Shown here: positions 39,651 to 49,976 of the stretch, piece by piece
Layout of the letters: the number at the start of each line of letters is the position of its first letter
How positions within the stretch are numbered: the first letter of the stretch is position 1
DNA from: Sphingobacteriaceae bacterium
Lineage (GTDB): Bacteria; Bacteroidota; Bacteroidia; B-17B0; Aurantibacillaceae
Length of the DNA stretch: 64,000 nucleotides
Direction: 5' to 3'
Assembly: GCA_016709575.1 (NCBI GenBank)
Contig: JADJMM010000002.1
Location: 682,001-746,000 of the forward strand
Program-made: the position numbers and the translations under genes
The notes under the pieces: model-generated
Seen by the model: only the letters and a program-made list of their open reading frames with translations
The model's database searches: none
Told to the model about the DNA's origin: nothing

Positions 39651-40649
39651 TTAATCTTCTAACCAGATTTTCGGAAGCTTTTCGGTTATTTCAATATTTT
39701 TAAACTTCTCACTTTTCTTTACGCCTGCTGTTTTTGCCCAATCTGCCATTTTCTGTAAACCTCCCGAAAGAGAGGTAAAACTTTCATCCTTAATATTGAA
39801 AACAGATTTTACTTTAGTGTGATCAGAATAAGCGTGAAGCACTTCATTTCTTGCTTCTAAATGACGAATAGGTTGTTCTAATTTCAAAGTTTTCATCACC
39901 TCAGTTGCTAATTCATTTACTGAATAATCATTATCGCCACCAATATTAAATACATCATTGTAAGCTTTAGGAATATTTACTGAATTAGCTATATAAGGCG
40001 CAACATCTCCAATATAACTGAAAGCGCGGGTTTGAGAACCATCACCAAAAACAGTTAGTGATTTGCCCTGCATTAACTGATTCATAAAAATACCCACTAC
40101 GTTACGGTAACGATCGCCTAAATTTTGATATTCGCCATACACATTATGTGGACGGAAAATAATATAATTTAAACCGAACATTTCGTGTGTAGCTTTTAAA
40201 TCCATCTCCACCGAAAATTTAGCAATTCCATAAGGGTCTTCCGGCATTGGGGTCATGTCTTCTTTCATTGGCAATTGACCTTTACCGTAAACCGCAATAG
40301 AAGAAGTGAATACAAAACATTTTATTTTATTAATTACAGCTTGATTAATTAAATTAATACTTCCAATAACGTTATTGTTGTAATTGAAACGCTTAATAAA
40401 ATGACTTAATCCCTCAGCGGCATAAGCGGCTAAATGATAAACGTAGTCAAATTTTTCGTCAGCAAATAATTTCTCGAGTAAATCATTATCGTTTATCGAC
40501 CCCTTTACAAATTTAGCTTTAGGGTTCACGTTTTCTTCAAAACCACCACTTAAATCGTCGAGTACCACAACATCATGGCCTAATTGAATTAAATGATTGG
40601 TAACATGGGCACCAATAAAGCCTGCTCCACCCGTAACTAATGATTTCAT
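39651..40649 (-). CDS. NAD-dependent sugar epimerase/dehydratase (UDP-glucose 4-epimerase-like)
   Basis: This 332-residue extended short-chain dehydrogenase has the NAD-binding GGAGFIGAH, a catalytic Tyr-Lys pair in DPYGIAKFSVE, SSIAVYGKG, FRPHNVYGEYQN and IGDVAPYI. It converts one nucleotide sugar to another; 4-epimerisation of UDP-Glc/UDP-GlcNAc types is most likely but the sequence does not decide. It is distinct from the second, canonical GalE at 55182. It starts the minus-strand run with a glycosyltransferase and rdgB, divergent from the large fusion gene at 40942. Confidence 0.9.
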   Translation of the reverse strand: MKSLVTGGAGFIGAHVTNHLIQLGHDVVVLDDLSGGFEENVNPKAKFVKGSINDNDLLEKLFADEKFDYVYHLAAYAAEGLSHFIKRFNYNNNVIGSINLINQAVINKIKCFVFTSSIAVYGKGQLPMKEDMTPMPEDPYGIAKFSVEMDLKATHEMFGLNYIIFRPHNVYGEYQNLGDRYRNVVGIFMNQLMQGKSLTVFGDGSQTRAFSYIGDVAPYIANSVNIPKAYNDVFNIGGDNDYSVNELATEVMKTLKLEQPIRHLEARNEVLHAYSDHTKVKSVFNIKDESFTSLSGGLQKMADWAKTAGVKKSEKFKNIEITEKLPKIWLED

Positions 40650-40941
40650 AAAGTAAAATATGCTGTTTACACAAAGTTAGAAAATGGTTTATTACCCCCA
40701 AACATTTCTTCCTAACTCCCTTATTTTGTGTAGATGTTTCTGTTTTTATTCGTAAATTTGAGTCTAGATTTACTCTTATGCCCGGTCTGTTTCAAGTAAT
40801 CTCTTTTGCCTCTCCAATTCCTGTATTTGTGTCCGGTTATAGTCAACTATTTACGATTTTTAATTTTGTAACAGTTCGTCATTTGATTCCCGTTAAATGG
40901 AATGCTTTTTATGCACTTAATAATTCTAGCCAATTTAATCC
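40650..40941. other. intergenic region between divergent glycan genes
   Basis: The 292-bp gap should hold the promoters for both the epimerase operon (minus) and the glycosyltransferase-amidotransferase fusion (plus). A 55-codon open frame (40778-40945) ends in an ATGA overlap with the fusion gene but shows no protein-like signature. I see no clear hairpin or operator. Confidence 0.4.
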
Positions 40942-43191
40942 ATGAAGGTCGCCATTATAGAACTTGACCATTTTCAATATGGTTTAACTCAATCTGAATT
41001 ATTTGAGGGGCACGAAAAATTGTTTTTTGTGACGAATAGCATTAAAACTGAAATGCAGGACTACAACCCCGGGCTTTGTAACGGGGAGTTTCATTATGTA
41101 GAAAGTTTAGTAAAGAATGCTGATGAAATTATTAAGGTTTGCAATTCCGAAAAAATAGATCTTTTGTTGGTGAGCCCGGTATTTAGTGGCTTTGAAGCTC
41201 TTTTAAAAATTTCAAAGGGGATTTCCTGCAGAAAAATAATCACCATTCACAATGTGAATTTTTGGCTTAACGCTCGTTATAGAACCCCAAAGGCTTTAAA
41301 AGAAAGAAAATTAAAACAGGAAATTGTAAATAGCTTTGATTATATAGCTGTTGAAGATTTCATTTACACACATCTAAAAAACAACGATCCAAAATTATTT
41401 AGTGAGCATAAGTTTTTATATATTCCTTTTACAATTTTTCAAAGTAATAAAGAAAGAAAACACCATAAAGAAAATGACACTTTAAAAATTGTATTACCAG
41501 GCAGCATTCATAAAGACAGAAGACGATACGAAGATGTTATTGAAGTGATTACTAATTTTGCTAAACAAAAAGCAAATATTACTTTTTCGTTTGCCGGGAA
41601 ACCTCTAGAAGAGTACGGCAGGTGGGTTATAGAACAGCTTGAGAAAGCCAATTCAATTAAACCTGGTATTGCTACTTACTTTCCTGTTAACAGTGAAAAT
41701 ATGCCCATTCGTTTTCTTAAGGAAATGGAAACTTCTGATTTAGTTCTATCAACAAGTACTACCGAATTTAAAGCTTTAGGAACAACAGAATATATTGGGA
41801 AAACCAAACCAACTGCTGCTATACACGATATGATTAGTTTTCAGTTGCCGGGATTACTGCCTCAACATTTAAATATTCCGGAGAATCTTCAAGGCTCTGT
41901 GTTTAATTATAAAAACGCAACAGAATTACAAAAACTTTTACAAAATTTACTTGACCAGCCGGCGCTTTTAACCGAATGGAAACAACAAGCGAAAAAAAAT
42001 TCAAACTATTTTACAGTAACTGAAATACGGAAAAACTTACCCTTCTTTTACAACCAGTGTAAACGTTGTGTGATCGACAACATAAATGATCCTGATATTT
42101 GGTTTGATAAAAACGGTAATTGTAATTATTGTAATGAATATTTTGAATCTGCAGAAAGTGAATCTGCAAAAAAAGAATTGCAGGGTGAAAAAATCACCTC
42201 CCTTATTCAAAAAATAAAAGAAGAAGGTAAAGGAAAACAATACGATTGCATTGCCGGAGTTAGCGGAGGTGCCGACAGTATGTATGTTGTTCATTTACTT
42301 TTGCAATATGGTTTAAAACCTTTGGTTATTCATTATGATAACGGTTGGAATTCTGAATTAGCAGTAAAAAATATTGAGGTGATGCTAAACAAACTCAATA
42401 TTGATTTGCATACTTACGTAAACAATTGGGAAGAGTTTAAGGATATTCAATTATCATTTATAAAAGCTTCTGTTATAGATATCGAGTTGGTTACCGATCA
42501 AGCCATAATTGCAGCCCTTTATAAGTTAAGTAAGAAACATCATATTAAGTATGTTTTTACCGGCCACAATAATTCAACCGAATGTATTTTGCCCAAACAT
42601 TGGTATCATTGGAAATTAGATGGCCTTAACATCAGATCCATTCACAAAAAATTTGGCAAGAAAAAACTGAAGACTTATCCGTTTGTAACTTACTTTGACC
42701 AATATTATTTGAATAAAACAAATCAAATAGAAATATATTCCCTTTTAAATTTTGTTGAGTATAATAAATCCGAGGCTAAAGAAATTTTAAAAAAGGAATA
42801 TGGCTGGGTAGATTATACAGGGAAACATAACGAATCTATCTTTACAAGATTCTTTCAAAACTATATATTACCTCTAAAGTTTCATGTAGATAAACGAAAA
42901 GCGCATTTGTCTTCTTTAATTTGCTCCGGACAAATTACAAGGGAGCAGGCTATGGAGGAATTAAAAGTAAATGTTTGGGAAACACAACAAACAAAAGAGG
43001 ATAAAGAATATGTTTTAAAGAAACTGGAAGTTTCGGAAGAAACATTTGACGCCTGGATGAAAGAAAAGCCCACTTCTCATTTCAATTACCCGAGCTACTT
43101 AACTCGTCACGATAAAATCATCCGATACATTAAAAAAAAACCTTGGCAGATAGCATTTGTTATCTGGCATTTTAAAAATTTAGGGTGCTGA
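40942..43191 (+). CDS. fusion: GT-B glycosyltransferase + N-acetyl sugar amidotransferase (PseA/WbpG-like)
   Basis: Residues 1 to about 365 are a GT-B glycosyltransferase (IITIHNVNFWL, IVLPGSIHKDRRRY, EYIGKTKPTAAIHD). Residues about 370-749 are a full N-acetyl sugar amidotransferase: a zinc-binding start CKRCVIDN with NCNYCNEY, then the ATP-pyrophosphatase motif GVSGGADS (about 440) and FTGHNNSTEC. Such enzymes (WbpG, PseA) turn an acetamido group into an acetamidino group, using ammonia usually supplied by HisH/HisF-like partners; none is seen here. The fusion suggests that modification and transfer of the sugar are coupled. The 2.25-kb frame is intact, so the fusion is not a frame artefact. 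Confidence 0.88.
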   Translation: MKVAIIELDHFQYGLTQSELFEGHEKLFFVTNSIKTEMQDYNPGLCNGEFHYVESLVKNADEIIKVCNSEKIDLLLVSPVFSGFEALLKISKGISCRKIITIHNVNFWLNARYRTPKALKERKLKQEIVNSFDYIAVEDFIYTHLKNNDPKLFSEHKFLYIPFTIFQSNKERKHHKENDTLKIVLPGSIHKDRRRYEDVIEVITNFAKQKANITFSFAGKPLEEYGRWVIEQLEKANSIKPGIATYFPVNSENMPIRFLKEMETSDLVLSTSTTEFKALGTTEYIGKTKPTAAIHDMISFQLPGLLPQHLNIPENLQGSVFNYKNATELQKLLQNLLDQPALLTEWKQQAKKNSNYFTVTEIRKNLPFFYNQCKRCVIDNINDPDIWFDKNGNCNYCNEYFESAESESAKKELQGEKITSLIQKIKEEGKGKQYDCIAGVSGGADSMYVVHLLLQYGLKPLVIHYDNGWNSELAVKNIEVMLNKLNIDLHTYVNNWEEFKDIQLSFIKASVIDIELVTDQAIIAALYKLSKKHHIKYVFTGHNNSTECILPKHWYHWKLDGLNIRSIHKKFGKKKLKTYPFVTYFDQYYLNKTNQIEIYSLLNFVEYNKSEAKEILKKEYGWVDYTGKHNESIFTRFFQNYILPLKFHVDKRKAHLSSLICSGQITREQAMEELKVNVWETQQTKEDKEYVLKKLEVSEETFDAWMKEKPTSHFNYPSYLTRHDKIIRYIKKKPWQIAFVIWHFKNLGC

Positions 43192-43214
43192 AAAAAATAC
43201 CTGATAACATTTTA

Positions 43215-44341
43215 ATGAAATTAGAAAATCAGAATATTTTAATTACTTCCAACGAACCTTGGTCTGATGTCTGGTTTTCAAAACATAATTACGCTTGGGA
43301 ATTAGCAAAAAACAATACTGTCTTCTTTGTTAACTCTCCTGTAAAATGGAAATTTTCAAATCTCTTCCAAAACAAAATAAGCGCGCAACAAATCACCAAT
43401 AAACTTACCGTACTTACGCTTCAAAACAGTTTGCCATCCAATTTATCAGTCCTTAAAGAAATTAATAACATAATTGCAAGCAATAAGATTAAACGTTATT
43501 TGAAAAAATTGGGTTTAGCTAGTTGGATGCTGTGGTCGTTTACCCCACTGTTTCTTTTCAGACCAAAATTAATTAAGAGTAATTTTTCCTTGTTCCATAT
43601 CATGGATATGAATTGGACAAATTTCTATGGCGGCGAAATACTTTCCAATCAATCCGATTGTCTTGTGTTGGTTTCCGATTACATTTTACAGGAATACGAA
43701 TTTTGTGGCGCCCCAAAAACAGTTGTTGAACACGGCATTTCCAGTGAGGAATTTTTATTTGAAGAATCAAAAATGTTGGATGTAAAAAATGAAATAAAAA
43801 ATTATGGCTCTTATGGTTTATACGTTGGCGTTGTTGATACCAGATGTGATTTTCAACTAATAGCTAAAATGGCCGATTCATTTAAAGCCATTAACTTTAT
43901 TTTTATAGGCCCCATAAATATTGGTGCCAAGCACCCGTTTTATTTTCTTTTTAACGGCGAAACAAAAAATATAATTTGTCTGGGCAAGAAGCCTTATAAA
44001 GAACTTAAGTACTACATAAAATTGAGCAGCTTTTGTATTTCACCAATGGATATGAGGCATCCCGGTAACGATATTTCACACCACAAAACACTAACCTATC
44101 TCGCTCAAGGCAAACCTGTGTTCAGTCCGTTTTTAAAGCCTATCTTCAAACAGGAGATTTGATGTATTTAAAAAATAATTCGGAAGAGATGATTTCCGGA
44201 ATATCCAATTATGTAAATAATGGGGAAAATGATAAATTAGTAGCTGAGAGAGTTAATTTTGCGAAACTTTTTCTATACACAAATCATTTAAAAAAAATAG
44301 AAGCTTTTATAAACACTGTTGAACTTGAAACAAAAAAGTAA
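43215..44341 (+). CDS. glycosyltransferase (one frameshift near the 3' end)
   Basis: The ATG at 43215 (MKLENQNILITSNEPWSDVW) is the probable start; an upstream GTG at 43185 overlaps the fusion gene. The frame reads to 44162 and breaks near 44140, where the continuation FSPFLKAYLQTGDLMYLKNNSE enters the frame that ends at 44341. The restored protein is about 375 residues with a GT-B C-terminal half: LYVGVVDTRCDFQLIAKMADSF, KYYIKLSSFCISPMDMRHPGND and KTLTYLAQGKPVFSP. Probably a family 4-like transferase in the surface-glycan pathway; donor unknown. Confidence 0.82.
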
Positions 44342-44349
44342 AGTCTAAA

Positions 44350-45489
44350 TTGGAAAAAAATAACAAACATATTGTTTTTATTATGGCAAACAGCGACTCT
44401 GTTCCATATTTTTTGTGGTTTGCCGAAAAAGCTATGCAAAGCAACGAGTTCAAATTTACATTCATAAGTCTGTTTGCCACAAAACCGGAAATGGTTGAGC
44501 AAATGAAAAAATTTAATTCGGAGTGTTTTTGGGTACGATTTGACCATCACAAAAGAAAAACGTCGATGCTTAGCGCCATTTTTAAATTACGCAGTTTGTT
44601 TAAAAAACTTAAACCGGACATTGTACATTCTCATCTTTTCGACGATACGCTTCCTGCTTTAATAGCTGCTAAGCTCACTGGGGTCAAATTAAGATTTGTT
44701 ACTAAACAAGACACCTATTTTCACTGGCTCTACGCCCCCGGCATCGTGAAATTTGACAGATTAAATAATTCTCTGGCAACCCACATTATTGCTGTATCAG
44801 GAGAGTGTAAACAATTTATTTTAGAAAAAGAAAAAGCAGAGTCTCAAAAAGTAAGCCTTATACATCACGGCATTCATTTAGATAAACTCTCGAAAGTAAA
44901 TGAAACCATTAAAAAAGAACTTATCCATCAATACGGCTTAAACGATAAAATAGTAATTGGCACCATTGCACGTTTAATTGACTGGAAAGGACACGAGATC
45001 ATTCTCGAAGTAGCAGAACGAATTGTAAAGCATTATCCCAATGTTGTTTTTTTGTTTATCGGGCAAGGAGATTTAAAATCTAAAATTGAAAACATTGCAG
45101 CAGAGAAAGGGATATCGAAAAATATTATTTTAACCGGATGGGTTGACAGAGATAGAATACCCTCAACCTATGGCATAATGGATATTTACCTACACGCCGC
45201 CCGATACGAACCGTTTGGTTTTGTAATTGCAGAGGCTATGTTGAATGCAGTTCCTGTTCTCTCAACTAAAACCGGCGCTGCTTTAGATGCCATAAAACAT
45301 AAGGAGAACGGCTATTTGGTAGAGTATAATGACGTAAAAGGATTTACAGATGGAATTGATTTTTTACTACAAAATGATAAAGCCAAAATTGGAGAAAAAG
45401 GAAAACTAACCGCTATGCAAATGTATGACTTTGAAAAAATGTGGTCTTCATACACTTCATGGTACAAAGAAGCATTATCAACCAGTTAA
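44350..45489 (+). CDS. glycosyltransferase family 4
   Basis: This 379-residue GT-B enzyme has KPDIVHSHLFDDTLPALIAA in the N-terminal half and the retaining GT4 signature in the C-terminal half: IGTIARLIDWKGHEII, ILTGWVDRDRIPSTYGIMDIYLHAARYEPFGFVIAEAM, with the E-x7-E pattern EPFGFVIAE. The start is taken at a TTG at 44350 because no ATG precedes the conserved strand HIVFIMANSD. It is 8 bp from the preceding glycosyltransferase stop, so the two are in one operon. Confidence 0.9.
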   Translation: MEKNNKHIVFIMANSDSVPYFLWFAEKAMQSNEFKFTFISLFATKPEMVEQMKKFNSECFWVRFDHHKRKTSMLSAIFKLRSLFKKLKPDIVHSHLFDDTLPALIAAKLTGVKLRFVTKQDTYFHWLYAPGIVKFDRLNNSLATHIIAVSGECKQFILEKEKAESQKVSLIHHGIHLDKLSKVNETIKKELIHQYGLNDKIVIGTIARLIDWKGHEIILEVAERIVKHYPNVVFLFIGQGDLKSKIENIAAEKGISKNIILTGWVDRDRIPSTYGIMDIYLHAARYEPFGFVIAEAMLNAVPVLSTKTGAALDAIKHKENGYLVEYNDVKGFTDGIDFLLQNDKAKIGEKGKLTAMQMYDFEKMWSSYTSWYKEALSTS

Positions 45490-45534
45490 CATTAACCATT
45501 TCAGAAAAAGAAAAAACATTAAACTCTTAGATTA

Positions 45535-46416
45535 ATGAAAACGCTTTTCAAAAAAATATATGACACAATTCCTTTCAAAAAGAATGTGTTCTCAGTTTTG
45601 AAACTATTCTATAAACCGCCACACGCAGTTTATAAGCATCTCCATTTTAAAGGGGTATTTACAGTAAAAATTGATTCGGTTCATAAGTTTAAAGTATATC
45701 ATCCAGGAACCATAGAGGAAAACGATATATTTTGGAATGGACTTTACAATGGTTGGGAAAAAAAATCGATGGCACTATGGCTTGAGTTGGTAAAAGGCAA
45801 AGGCAAGGTGGTATTTGATATCGGTGCCAATACAGGTTTATATGGTTTAGTTGCAAAATGTCTAAATCCGGCTAACGAAGTTCATTGTTTTGAACCGCTT
45901 CCAGGAGTGTTCAAAATACTAAGCAAAAACACTTCAATTAACTCTTACGATATAAAAAATCATCTCTTTGCACTATCTGATTACAATGGAAAAGCGAAGG
46001 TTTATTTACCTCAAGGCAGTCAATTCGCCTACTCCGTAACCGTAAATAAAAACACACTTAAACAAAAAAATGTAGATGAAATTGAGATTGATGTTATGCA
46101 ATTATCTACTTTCATTGAAAACAATAAAATCACATCCATTGACCTTATTAAAATGGATGTTGAGACTCATGAAGCGGAAGTGTTGAATGGCATGGGAAAC
46201 TATCTTAAAGAATTTAAACCTACCTTCTTGATTGAAGTTCTGAATAAGGATATAGCTGAAAAACTTAATGGAATATTTAATAATATAGGTTATCTTTATT
46301 TTAATATCGATGACAAAAACAACAGCATTAGAAGAGTAGATACAATTACTAAAAGTGATTATTGGAATTTTTTAATTTGTAATGAAAAAATTGCAAAGGA
46401 GTTAAAGTTAATATGA
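45535..46416 (+). CDS. FkbM-family methyltransferase
   Basis: This 293-residue protein has the SAM-binding motif VVFDIGANTGLYGL (about 105), HCFEPLPGVF, and the FkbM segment IDLIKMDVETHEAEVLNGM with the C-terminal KPTFLIEVL. FkbM enzymes O-methylate sugars or polyketides; here the context points to a sugar of the surface glycan. Cytoplasmic. The stop overlaps the ATG of the next gene by 4 bp, so they are coupled. Confidence 0.9.
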   Translation: MKTLFKKIYDTIPFKKNVFSVLKLFYKPPHAVYKHLHFKGVFTVKIDSVHKFKVYHPGTIEENDIFWNGLYNGWEKKSMALWLELVKGKGKVVFDIGANTGLYGLVAKCLNPANEVHCFEPLPGVFKILSKNTSINSYDIKNHLFALSDYNGKAKVYLPQGSQFAYSVTVNKNTLKQKNVDEIEIDVMQLSTFIENNKITSIDLIKMDVETHEAEVLNGMGNYLKEFKPTFLIEVLNKDIAEKLNGIFNNIGYLYFNIDDKNNSIRRVDTITKSDYWNFLICNEKIAKELKLI

Positions 46417-47291
46417 ACGCAGAAGTTTCTGTTATTATCCCATTATACAATACCGAAAAGTATATTGCAGAAACTATACAATCTGTCATTAATCAATCGT
46501 TTACAAATTGGGAATTGATAATTATCGACGACGGCTCAACAGACTCTTCACCTTCAAAAGTAAAATCGTTTCTAAATGACACTCGGATAAAATATCATCG
46601 CCAGTCTAATTCAGGAGTTTCGGCAGCAAGAAACAACGGTATTAAATTATCTGAAGCGAAGTACATTGCTTTCTTAGATGCCGATGATACTTGGAAAAAA
46701 ACAAATCTAGAAGAAAAATTAAATGTGCTAAGAAAAAATACACTAGATTTTGTGTTTTCTGATATGGAACTTATTAATGAGCGTTCTGAAAGCATTAATG
46801 CTCCTCTTCAAGGAACTGATAAAGATATGTTAAAACATAGTCTTTTGTGGGATAGGGATGTAATTCCAACATCCTGTAGTAATTTAGTTTTGAAAAGAGA
46901 ATGCACGGTTGACGGTCTGAAATTTGATTCAAATTTTTCTACAGCAGCTGATCAGGATTTTTGCTTTTATCTTATTTCAAAATACAATGGGAAAAGAATA
47001 CCCCAGCCGTTATGTAATTACAGAATACTTGTCAATAGCATGAGTAGAAATATTGCTGTAATGGAGAAAGATCATATTGCTGTTTATAAAAAAGCTGAAG
47101 ACAATAATTTGTTTCCTTCTTACTTTTTTAAGAAAAAATGTTTCTCCAATCTCTATTCAATTCTTGCAGGAAGTTGGTGGAAGAACGGGAATAATAAAAT
47201 AAGAGGATCAAAATTTATTTTTTTAAGCATATTGAACTATCCGCCTAACGTATTTAAATTTATTAAAAAGCTATTCAGTGCAAAAAATTAA
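46413..47291 (+). CDS. glycosyltransferase family 2
   Basis: This 292-residue GT-A inverting transferase has the hallmark VSVIIPLYNTEKYI and IIIDDGSTDSS at the N-terminus, the metal-binding DxD-type motif in AFLDADDTW (about 90), and TAADQDFCFYL near 175. It is membrane-associated or cytoplasmic and adds one sugar to a lipid-linked oligosaccharide. It overlaps the FkbM gene and is overlapped by the next transferase. Confidence 0.92.
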   Translation: MNAEVSVIIPLYNTEKYIAETIQSVINQSFTNWELIIIDDGSTDSSPSKVKSFLNDTRIKYHRQSNSGVSAARNNGIKLSEAKYIAFLDADDTWKKTNLEEKLNVLRKNTLDFVFSDMELINERSESINAPLQGTDKDMLKHSLLWDRDVIPTSCSNLVLKRECTVDGLKFDSNFSTAADQDFCFYLISKYNGKRIPQPLCNYRILVNSMSRNIAVMEKDHIAVYKKAEDNNLFPSYFFKKKCFSNLYSILAGSWWKNGNNKIRGSKFIFLSILNYPPNVFKFIKKLFSAKN

Positions 47292-48469
47292 AGAGAAAAT
47301 ACTTGTAATTACGTACTGGAGTTATAATGACGCTCTCATTCAAACCTATACTCTGCCCTATTTAAATATCATCTCTACTATTATTACACCGGATAGTAAA
47401 ATTTTCCTTGTTACGTTAGACAAAGATTCTAAGCAGGAAAAGAAAACCGATTCTAAAATAGAGAACATCTCCTTTCGTTACAAAGATTTCGGTTTTGGCG
47501 GGTTGGTTATGTGGATGGGTATTCTGCTAAAATTAATTCGCTTAATTCGTAAAGAAAAAATAACGACTATCCATACATGGTGTACGCCTGCCGGAGCAAT
47601 TGGATATTTACTATCCATACTTACCGGAAGAAAATTAATAATTGATAGCTTTGAGCCCCATGCTGTACCAATGTTAGAAAGCGGCACTTGGGGAAAAAAC
47701 AGCTTAGCCTATAAAATATTGTTTAAGCTTGAAAAACTTCAATTAAAAAGAGCTGCAGAGGTTATTTGTGCCTGTGAAGGCATGATTGAATATTCTAAAA
47801 ACTTATACGGCATTACAAAAAAAAGATATTTCACTAAACCGGCTTGCACTAATCTTGATTTGTTTTCAATTGATAAAATTAAAAATCCAAAATTAATTGA
47901 AGAGTTTCATCTAAAAGATAAAATCACTTGTGTGTATGCAGGAAAATTCGGCGGATTATATTTAGAAAAAGAGACCTTCGATTTCTTTAAAGTAGCAGCC
48001 GATTTTTGGGGTGATAAATTTCAAATTCTGCTTTTAACAAGTCACTCCGATGAAGAGATTGAAAGTTATTTAAAACAAGTGAACTTATTGCCGAAACATA
48101 TTATCAAAAAATTTGTGCCACATCATCAGATTCCCGAATATATTGGGCTAGCTGACTTTGCATTTTGTCCAATGAAACCAATTCCCTCGAGAAGATTTTC
48201 AACCCCTATAAAGAATGGAGAATATTGGGCTATGGGTTTGCCAATTGTTATTACAAAAACATTTCAGATGATTCAGATATTATAGAAGCCAATAATATTG
48301 GAAGTGTTCTTGAAGAGTTGAATCTAACTACTTACAAAAAATCAGTAGAAAAAATTGATGAACTTCTTAATACAAGCAACGGAAACGAATTAAGAAAAAA
48401 ATAAGATCAATTGCCGAGCGATACAGAAATTTTGAAATTGCACAAAAGGTGTATTCCGAAATCTATTAA
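47278..48469 (+). CDS. glycosyltransferase family 4-like protein (two frameshifts near the 3' end)
   Basis: The frame from the GTG at 47278 reads to 48285 and breaks near 48255 (WAMGLPIVITK); NISDDSDIIEANNIGSVLEEL continues in the frame ending 48404, and IRSIAERYRNFEIAQKVY finishes in the original frame at 48469. The restored protein is about 395 residues: a GT-B fold with IHTWCTPAGAIGYLLS, TCVYAGKFGGLY and IPEYIGLADFAFCPMKP. The stop overlaps that of the convergent flippase gene by 4 bp. It completes the plus-strand run of glycan genes. Confidence 0.82.
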
Positions 48470-49827
48470 GACTCTTCTGCGTTTGGCGACTGTTTTTTTG
48501 TAGATCGGTTTAATATACCTCTCAAACGTTCAACATCCGACTTTGTTACTTTTGCCAATGACAGTAAACTTACTTTAAATTTTACTTTAAGGAAAATACA
48601 GAACACTGTAAACATTAATACATAGGATGTTGAACTTGCTATTGCCGCTCCTTCAATTCCGTATATTGGAATAAGCAAAGGACCCATAACTGCAACACAA
48701 GTTAATGCAAGCAGGTAAACTAATGTATTCACCCAATTCTTATTTCGAGCTCCAAGAAAATGGCCGAACACTTGTGATTGAGAACAAAAGAAAGTTCCAA
48801 CCGCTAGAATTTTAACAGCAGTTACTGAAGGATTAAACACTTCGCCATAAAATAATGGTATTAAAAATCCGGAAAAAAGTAAAAGCCCTACAGATGCACA
48901 TAACATTACTGCACCGTTCACTTTAAGTACAAAACTAAAATCCTTAACGGCATCTTGCCAATTTTCCTTAGCAGCAAAATATGGAAACAATACTGTATTG
49001 ATCGCTGCTGTCACTAACAACATCATTTGAGCAAAGTTTAATGCTAAAGAAAAATAGCCTAAGTTTTCTGTTCCTTCATAATAATTAACCTGCCAAATAG
49101 TTAAACGGTAATTGAAAAAATTTACCAGAATTGAAACATAAGACGGAACCAAAAAAGCCGTAAGATTACCTAGATCCTCGGAAGTGAATTTTGAAAATAA
49201 TTTTGTTTTCAAACTTTTCCTAAAAAATAAAAAGGCGACAAACACATTAATAAAAATTATAGACAAGCTAAGAACAAGCACTTCACGTAAACCGGCCTCA
49301 ATATAATTGTAACGTGAAGCATAATACAGAGAAGTAAAAATTACAAAATTCAGAATGCTGTTAATTAAAGTAAGATGATTTAATTCTTTGAAATGAAAAC
49401 TTCCTTGAATAAATCCAATAACCATAGCGTTAAAATTTGCCATGAAAAAAGAAATAAAAAAATAGGCTTTAAAAAACAAGCCGTCGAAATTAGGCGCTAA
49501 AAGGGTTTGCCGCGCATCTGGCCATAAAAAAAGACAAACAAAAACTAGAGCCGAACCAGTTAATAAAAGTAAAAGGCCAATTGTTGACAGACGAGTAGGT
49601 TCAATTTTTTTATTGGCAACGAAAAACTGAATAGCACCTGGTAAATTCAATCCTAAAAACATTACCAGTAATTGAATATTGGCTGTCATTAAGGTAAAAA
49701 CCCCCTTCCCTTCGGGGCCTAATTGGCGGGTAACTAATATCCCTGCTATAAGCGTGAGGATGTAATTAGGAATCTGAACAATAAATGTATGGGTAATATT
49801 CTTTGAAATTGTTCTTTTTTCAGTCAT
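48466..49827 (-). CDS. polysaccharide flippase, Wzx/MOP superfamily
   Basis: This 453-residue protein has about 12-14 membrane segments. It starts KNITHTFIVQIPNYILTLIAGILVTRQLGPEGKGVFTL, with the RxLGPExxG motif typical of Wzx-like oligosaccharide flippases (about residue 38), and continues in the usual pattern with GIEGAAIASSTSYV near 400. It should move a lipid-linked oligosaccharide across the inner membrane. It is central to the surrounding polysaccharide genes, but the exact repeat unit is unknown. Confidence 0.9.
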   Translation of the reverse strand: MTEKRTISKNITHTFIVQIPNYILTLIAGILVTRQLGPEGKGVFTLMTANIQLLVMFLGLNLPGAIQFFVANKKIEPTRLSTIGLLLLLTGSALVFVCLFLWPDARQTLLAPNFDGLFFKAYFFISFFMANFNAMVIGFIQGSFHFKELNHLTLINSILNFVIFTSLYYASRYNYIEAGLREVLVLSLSIIFINVFVAFLFFRKSLKTKLFSKFTSEDLGNLTAFLVPSYVSILVNFFNYRLTIWQVNYYEGTENLGYFSLALNFAQMMLLVTAAINTVLFPYFAAKENWQDAVKDFSFVLKVNGAVMLCASVGLLLFSGFLIPLFYGEVFNPSVTAVKILAVGTFFCSQSQVFGHFLGARNKNWVNTLVYLLALTCVAVMGPLLIPIYGIEGAAIASSTSYVLMFTVFCIFLKVKFKVSLLSLAKVTKSDVERLRGILNRSTKKQSPNAEES

Positions 49828-49976
49828 TTATCCAGAGTAGCTAATTTCTTCTCTTGATGCAAATATAACCTAGTTTTTCAAAAAGACCAATTGAGGAATG
49901 CCAACTTAATGCAATCTTTAAACTATCACGTTAATTTAGAAATTTTAAGGTGGTATTCCTTATTTAAATCTGCTAT

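Noticed and set aside
40778..40945. 55-codon frame ending in an ATGA overlap with the glycosyltransferase-amidotransferase gene
   Set aside because: No protein family signal, no upstream gene to couple with, and it fills the divergent promoter region; chance is likely.
46413..48469. Phase-variable switching of glycosyltransferases by homopolymer slippage
   Set aside because: The breaks in this locus are not in long homopolymer tracts or short tandem repeats; runs are 3-6 bases.
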